NCBI GenBank assembly: GCA_044220635.1
Contig: JBGAQP010000009.1
Span: 61,325-125,324 of the forward strand
DNA length: 64,000 nt
Direction of reading: 5' to 3'
From: JBGAQP01 sp044220635
GTDB taxonomy: Bacteria > Pseudomonadota > Gammaproteobacteria > Burkholderiales > Usitatibacteraceae
Shown here: in pieces, positions 61,094 to 64,000 of the stretch
Layout: each line of letters opens with the position of its first letter
Position numbering within the stretch: position 1 is the first letter of the stretch
Translations under genes and position numbers: made by a program
The notes under the pieces: generated by a model
Databases searched by the model: none
Seen by the model: only the letters and a program-made list of their open reading frames with translations
Told to the model about the DNA's origin: nothing

Positions 61094-62287
61094 GTGGCGA
61101 GACGGCAACTGAGGATTGTCCAGGGCGGGTCCGTTCCCGGAGTCCGGGGAGCGCTCGCCCCCGTGGACCGTGGCGGGATCGCCGAGGAGCTGGCGGCCAA
61201 CGAGGGGCTGCGCGAGGTCCTCGAGCGCGGCCTCAGCGCGATCGTGGGGCTCACGGGAGCCCGGGCGGGGGCGATCCGCATCGCGCCCCCCGGCGCCGAG
61301 CGCATGAAGCTGGTTTCCTCCGTCGGGCTTCCCCCCGAGGTCCTCGAGGCGGAGCTCTCCGTCGAAGCCGATTGCGGCGTCTGCGGCCAGTCGCTGCACA
61401 CCCGCCAGTTCCAGGTCGAGACCAAGCCCTTCGTCTGCGCCCGCCGGATGGGCTTCCCCGACGAGGGCGGGGAACTGGGCCCCATGCTCGCCCTGCCCCT
61501 GCACAGCCAGGGCCGCGTGATCGGCGTCTTCAACCTGCTCTTCCCGGCCTCCGGGCGCGTGCCCCAGGACCTGGAGCGCCTGCTCGCGCCCGTGGCCGAC
61601 ATGCTCGACCTCGTGCTCGACAACGCGCTGCGCGAGGCCGAGCGGCTGCGCAGCTCGCTCAGCGCCGAGCGCCAGATGTTCGCCGGCGAGGTGCACGACT
61701 CCCTCGCGCAGGGCCTCGCCTTCATGCGCATGCGCATGAGCCTGCTGCAGGACGCGATCCGCGAGGGGCGGCGCGACTACGCGCTCAAGTACTTCCGCGA
61801 CGTGAACGACTCGCTCGGCGAGGCCCACGGGCGGCTTCGGGAGCTGATCACGCATTTCCGCCAGGAGGTCGACCGCCAGGGGCTGCTGCGCGCCCTCGAG
61901 GAGACCGCGCTCACCTTTGCGGAGCGCACCGGGGTGGAGCTGCGCATCGAGAACCGCGCCCCGGGCCTCAAGCTCGCCCCCGAGACGGAGGAGCAGGCCT
62001 TCCGCATCGTGCAGGAGGCGCTCGCCAACGTGATCAAGCACGCCGGGGCGCGCGGGGCCCGGGTCCTCATCGAGCGCGACGAGGCGCAGGTGCGCATCAG
62101 CGTGGAGGACGACGGGCGCGGCGCGCGCATCGGCCGGCGCGCGCGCGGCGAGGAGGCGGGCGGCCACTACGGCCTGGAGATCATGCGCGAGCGTGCCGGG
62201 CGCATCGGCGGGCGCCTCGAGATCCGCAGCGCGCCGGGCCAGGGGACGCGGGTGAGCCTCGTGCTGCCCGCGACGGTGGCGGACTGA
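61094..62287 (+). CDS. Cytoplasmic GAF-domain sensor histidine kinase (NarX-like core)
   Basis: The 397-residue kinase starts at GTG 61094 and has no membrane segment. A GAF-like domain spans residues about 30-175 and contains Cys94, Cys97 (EADCGVCGQSL) and Cys115. The HisKA_3 dimerisation domain has His201 in EVHDSLAQGLAFMRMRMSLL. The ATPase domain has Asn312 (VQEALANVIKHAG), DDGRGA near residue 339 and GHYGLEIMRERAGRIGGRLE. This is the NarX/NreB type of core. The cysteines suggest a redox or metal/cluster signal. The partner regulator follows after 2 bases. Confidence 0.9.
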   Translation: MARRQLRIVQGGSVPGVRGALAPVDRGGIAEELAANEGLREVLERGLSAIVGLTGARAGAIRIAPPGAERMKLVSSVGLPPEVLEAELSVEADCGVCGQSLHTRQFQVETKPFVCARRMGFPDEGGELGPMLALPLHSQGRVIGVFNLLFPASGRVPQDLERLLAPVADMLDLVLDNALREAERLRSSLSAERQMFAGEVHDSLAQGLAFMRMRMSLLQDAIREGRRDYALKYFRDVNDSLGEAHGRLRELITHFRQEVDRQGLLRALEETALTFAERTGVELRIENRAPGLKLAPETEEQAFRIVQEALANVIKHAGARGARVLIERDEAQVRISVEDDGRGARIGRRARGEEAGGHYGLEIMRERAGRIGGRLEIRSAPGQGTRVSLVLPATVAD

Positions 62288-62289
62288 CC

Positions 62290-62949
62290 ATGGCCGACTC
62301 CCAGATCCGGGTGGTCCTGATCGACGACCACGGCCTGTGCCGGCGCGGCCTCGCGGAACTGCTCGAGCACCGCGCGGGCATCCGCGTCGTGGGCGCCACG
62401 GGCGAGCCCGAGGCGGCCGTGCGCCTGCTGCGCGAGCTCAAGCCCGACCTCGTGATCATGGACCTGCGCATGCCCGCCATGCATGGCTTCGCGCTGCTCA
62501 AGCGCTTCCGCGAGGAGGGCCTCGAAACGCCCGCCCTGATCCTCACCATGTGCGACTCGCAGGAGGACCTCGCGAACGCGCTTCGCGCCGGGGTCCGCGG
62601 CTACCTGCTGAAGGACATGGATCCCGACGACGTGGTCGACTCCATCCGCCGGGCGCTGCGCGGCGAGCTCGTCGTGGCGCCCGCCATGGCGATGAAACTC
62701 TCGCACCTGCTGGGCGCCCAGACCGGCCGGGAGGAAGGCACGGCGCGGGCGCTGACCGAGCGCGAGCTCGAGATCCTCGGCTACATCGCCCAGGGCATGA
62801 GCAACAAGGGCATCGCCAAGGCGCTCGCCATCAGCCACGACACGGTGAAGCTGCACGTGCGCCACATCCTCGCCAAGCTCAACGTGAGCTCCCGGGTCGA
62901 GGCCGCGGTCTACGCGGTCGAGCGAAAGGTTTCCGGCTCCACGGGCTGA
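62290..62949 (+). CDS. NarL/FixJ-family response regulator
   Basis: The 219-residue regulator has a receiver with Asp12/Asp13, phospho-acceptor Asp58 (LVIMDLRMPAMHGF), Thr86 and Lys108. The C-terminal LuxR-type helix-turn-helix is ALTERELEILGYIAQGMSNK then SHDTVKLHVRHILAKLNVSS. It pairs with the GAF kinase upstream. Likely targets are the divergent soeBC genes and its own operon, through the ATTACCG heptamers; this is inferred from position. Confidence 0.92.
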   Translation: MADSQIRVVLIDDHGLCRRGLAELLEHRAGIRVVGATGEPEAAVRLLRELKPDLVIMDLRMPAMHGFALLKRFREEGLETPALILTMCDSQEDLANALRAGVRGYLLKDMDPDDVVDSIRRALRGELVVAPAMAMKLSHLLGAQTGREEGTARALTERELEILGYIAQGMSNKGIAKALAISHDTVKLHVRHILAKLNVSSRVEAAVYAVERKVSGSTG

Positions 62950-62955
62950 GGGCCC

Positions 62956-63744
62956 TCAGGACGGGGCGTCCGCCGCCCCGGGGCTTCGCGCCTCGAACCA
63001 CTTCAGGCGCTCGCGCAGCCGCACGACCTCGCCCACGATGATCAGCGTCGGCGGCTTGATGCCCGCCGCCGCGGCGCGCGCGGCGAGGTTCCCGAGGTCC
63101 CCCGTCACCACGCGCTGGTCCGCCATCGTGCCGTGCTGGACGATCGCGGCCGGGGTCGAGCGCGCCAGACCGTGGGCCGCGAGCCCGTCGAGGAGCGCGG
63201 CGAGGTTCTGGAATCCCATGTAGATCACGACCGTCTGGCGCGGGCGCACGATCGCGTCCCAGTCGAGGTCGAGGCTGCCGTCCTGGAGGTTGCCCGTCAC
63301 GAAGACGCAGGACTGCGCGAAGTCCCGGTGCGTGAGCGGGATGCCGGCGTACGCGGCCACGCCCAGCGCCGCGGTGATGCCCGGCACGACCTCGAAGGGC
63401 ACGCCCTCGCGCCCGAGCGTCTCGATCTCCTCGCCGCCGCGCCCGAACACGAAGGGATCGCCCGCCTTCAGCCGCAGCACCCGGCGCCCCGCCTTCGCGT
63501 ATTCCACCAGCAGCTCGTTGATCGCCTCCTGGCGCATCGCGTGCTCGGCGCGACGCTTGCCGACGTAGACCCGTTCCGCGCCCGGGCGCACGAGCGCCAT
63601 GATCTCGGGCGAGACGAGGTGGTCGTAGAGCACGACGTCGGCCGCCTCGATCAGGCGCAGCGCCTTGACGGTGAGCAGCTCGGGATCGCCCGGGCCGGTG
63701 CCGACGAGGTAGACCTCGCCCGGGGCGAAGGCGCGCGCGGGCAC
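62956..63744 (-). CDS. cobA: Uroporphyrinogen-III C-methyltransferase
   Basis: CobA (SUMT) methylates uroporphyrinogen III to precorrin-2 on the way to siroheme or cobalamin. The SUMT motifs are VYLVGTGPGDPELLTVKALR, VVLYDHLVSPEIMALV, KAGDPFVFGRGGEEIETLGR and VVPGITAALGVAAYAGIPLT, then QHGTMADQRVVTG. The GTG at 63744 lies 4 bases after the upstream stop and is preferred; an ATG at 63780 would overlap that gene by 32 bases. Siroheme is the cofactor of DsrAB, which fits a sulfur-oxidation role. Confidence 0.92.
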   Translation of the reverse strand: MPARAFAPGEVYLVGTGPGDPELLTVKALRLIEAADVVLYDHLVSPEIMALVRPGAERVYVGKRRAEHAMRQEAINELLVEYAKAGRRVLRLKAGDPFVFGRGGEEIETLGREGVPFEVVPGITAALGVAAYAGIPLTHRDFAQSCVFVTGNLQDGSLDLDWDAIVRPRQTVVIYMGFQNLAALLDGLAAHGLARSTPAAIVQHGTMADQRVVTGDLGNLAARAAAAGIKPPTLIIVGEVVRLRERLKWFEARSPGAADAPS

Positions 63745-63748
63745 GGGC

Positions 63749-64000
63749 TCAGCCTTCGGCGCCGCCCTCGCCGCCGGCACCCGGGGCGGCGAAGACGAAG
63801 CGGAAGTCGCCCGGCTCGACCTCGACGTAGTCGAGGACGACGCCCGCGAGCAGTTCCCGGCTCTGGGGCGCGACCACCACGACCACGCCCCCGGACTCGA
63901 CGCGCGCGTCGCCCGGGCGCGGCTCGTCGAAGCCCATGCCGAAATCGACCGAGCCGTCGGCCTCGCGGCGCGCCGCGCGGCGCCGGCCCGCGGGGGGCGC
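63749..64000 (-). CDS. IscA/HesB-like protein without cluster cysteines (DsrR-like), partial
   Basis: The 5' part lies beyond the right edge; 83 residues are visible. The A-type carrier pattern is clear in SVDFGMGFDEPRPGDARVES and VVVVVAPQSRELLAGVVLDY, then PGDFRFVFAAPG. The protein ends in a Gly/Glu tail with none of the CGCG cysteines that IscA uses to bind iron or clusters. DsrR of sulfur oxidisers likewise lacks these cysteines and lies at the end of dsr operons, so DsrR is the best inference. cobA follows directly. Confidence 0.75.
   Translation of the reverse strand, partial: APPAGRRRAARREADGSVDFGMGFDEPRPGDARVESGGVVVVVAPQSRELLAGVVLDYVEVEPGDFRFVFAAPGAGGEGGAEG

Overview
This 64 kb window is about 70% G+C and gene-dense, and it looks like the chromosome of a sulfur-oxidising betaproteobacterium that respires oxygen at low tension. 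The evidence for the lineage is guaBA organisation, an rimP-nusA-infB-rbfA-truB-rpsO-pnp operon, a FimV-type polar protein, cbb3 oxidase genes and an apr locus of the aprM-aprB-aprA type. The species cannot be named from the sequence alone. No insertion sequence, prophage, CRISPR array or integrase was seen.

Layout. 1-2033 (minus): a TRAP transporter, dctP-dctQ-dctM, with dctM cut by the window edge. 2196-5307 (minus): guaB-guaA. 5435-10250 (plus): a SoxK-like small lipoprotein, a DUF4124 protein, a FimV-like protein and a PilZ-like protein. 10216-11488: rnfH and ratA (minus), then smpB (plus). 11539-11809 (minus): tRNA-His, tRNA-Arg and tRNA-Pro. 11848-20513 (minus): the translation/transcription operon from rimP to pnp. 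20888-34436 (plus): four large TonB-dependent receptors arranged type I, type II, RstAB-like two-component system, type I, type II. 34521-36361: a GNAT acetyltransferase, thyA and folA. 36405-44420: ccoI, ccoS, ccoN, ccoO, ccoQ, ccoP, ccoG, ccoH (fixH) and a small membrane protein. 44417-48065 (minus): uspA, dksA-like and a Pat-type acetyltransferase. 48163-50409: fnr and hemN, divergent. 50419-52176: a BamE-like lipoprotein, an AhpD-Rieske fusion and a phosphodiesterase. 52275-56692: aprM-aprB-aprA and three small genes. 56821-60713: a LysR regulator (plus) and, on the minus strand, sat, soeC and soeB. 61094-62949: a cytoplasmic GAF histidine kinase and a NarL-type regulator. 62956-64000 (minus): cobA and an IscA/DsrR-like gene cut by the window edge.

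How the genes work together. AprBA with AprM and Sat would oxidise sulfite through APS to sulfate with ATP formation. SoeB and SoeC are the electron-transfer and anchor subunits of the direct sulfite dehydrogenase, but no catalytic soeA is present next to them. A DsrR-like protein and a siroheme-pathway methyltransferase at the right edge hint that a dsr operon lies just outside. Electrons would reach oxygen through the cbb3 oxidase. Four FNR boxes with identical spacing to a -10 element (21 bp each) tie ccoI, ccoNOQP, uspA-dksA-pat and hemN into one low-oxygen regulon. The adjacent fnr gene has all four cluster cysteines.

The most unusual parts are the duplicated receptor pairs around a two-component system, with a shared palindrome-plus-promoter architecture; apparently leaderless FNR-controlled mRNAs for ccoI and hemN; the soeBC pair without soeA; the repeated ATTACCG heptamers between soeB and the GAF kinase; and unexplained small genes attached to aprMBA.
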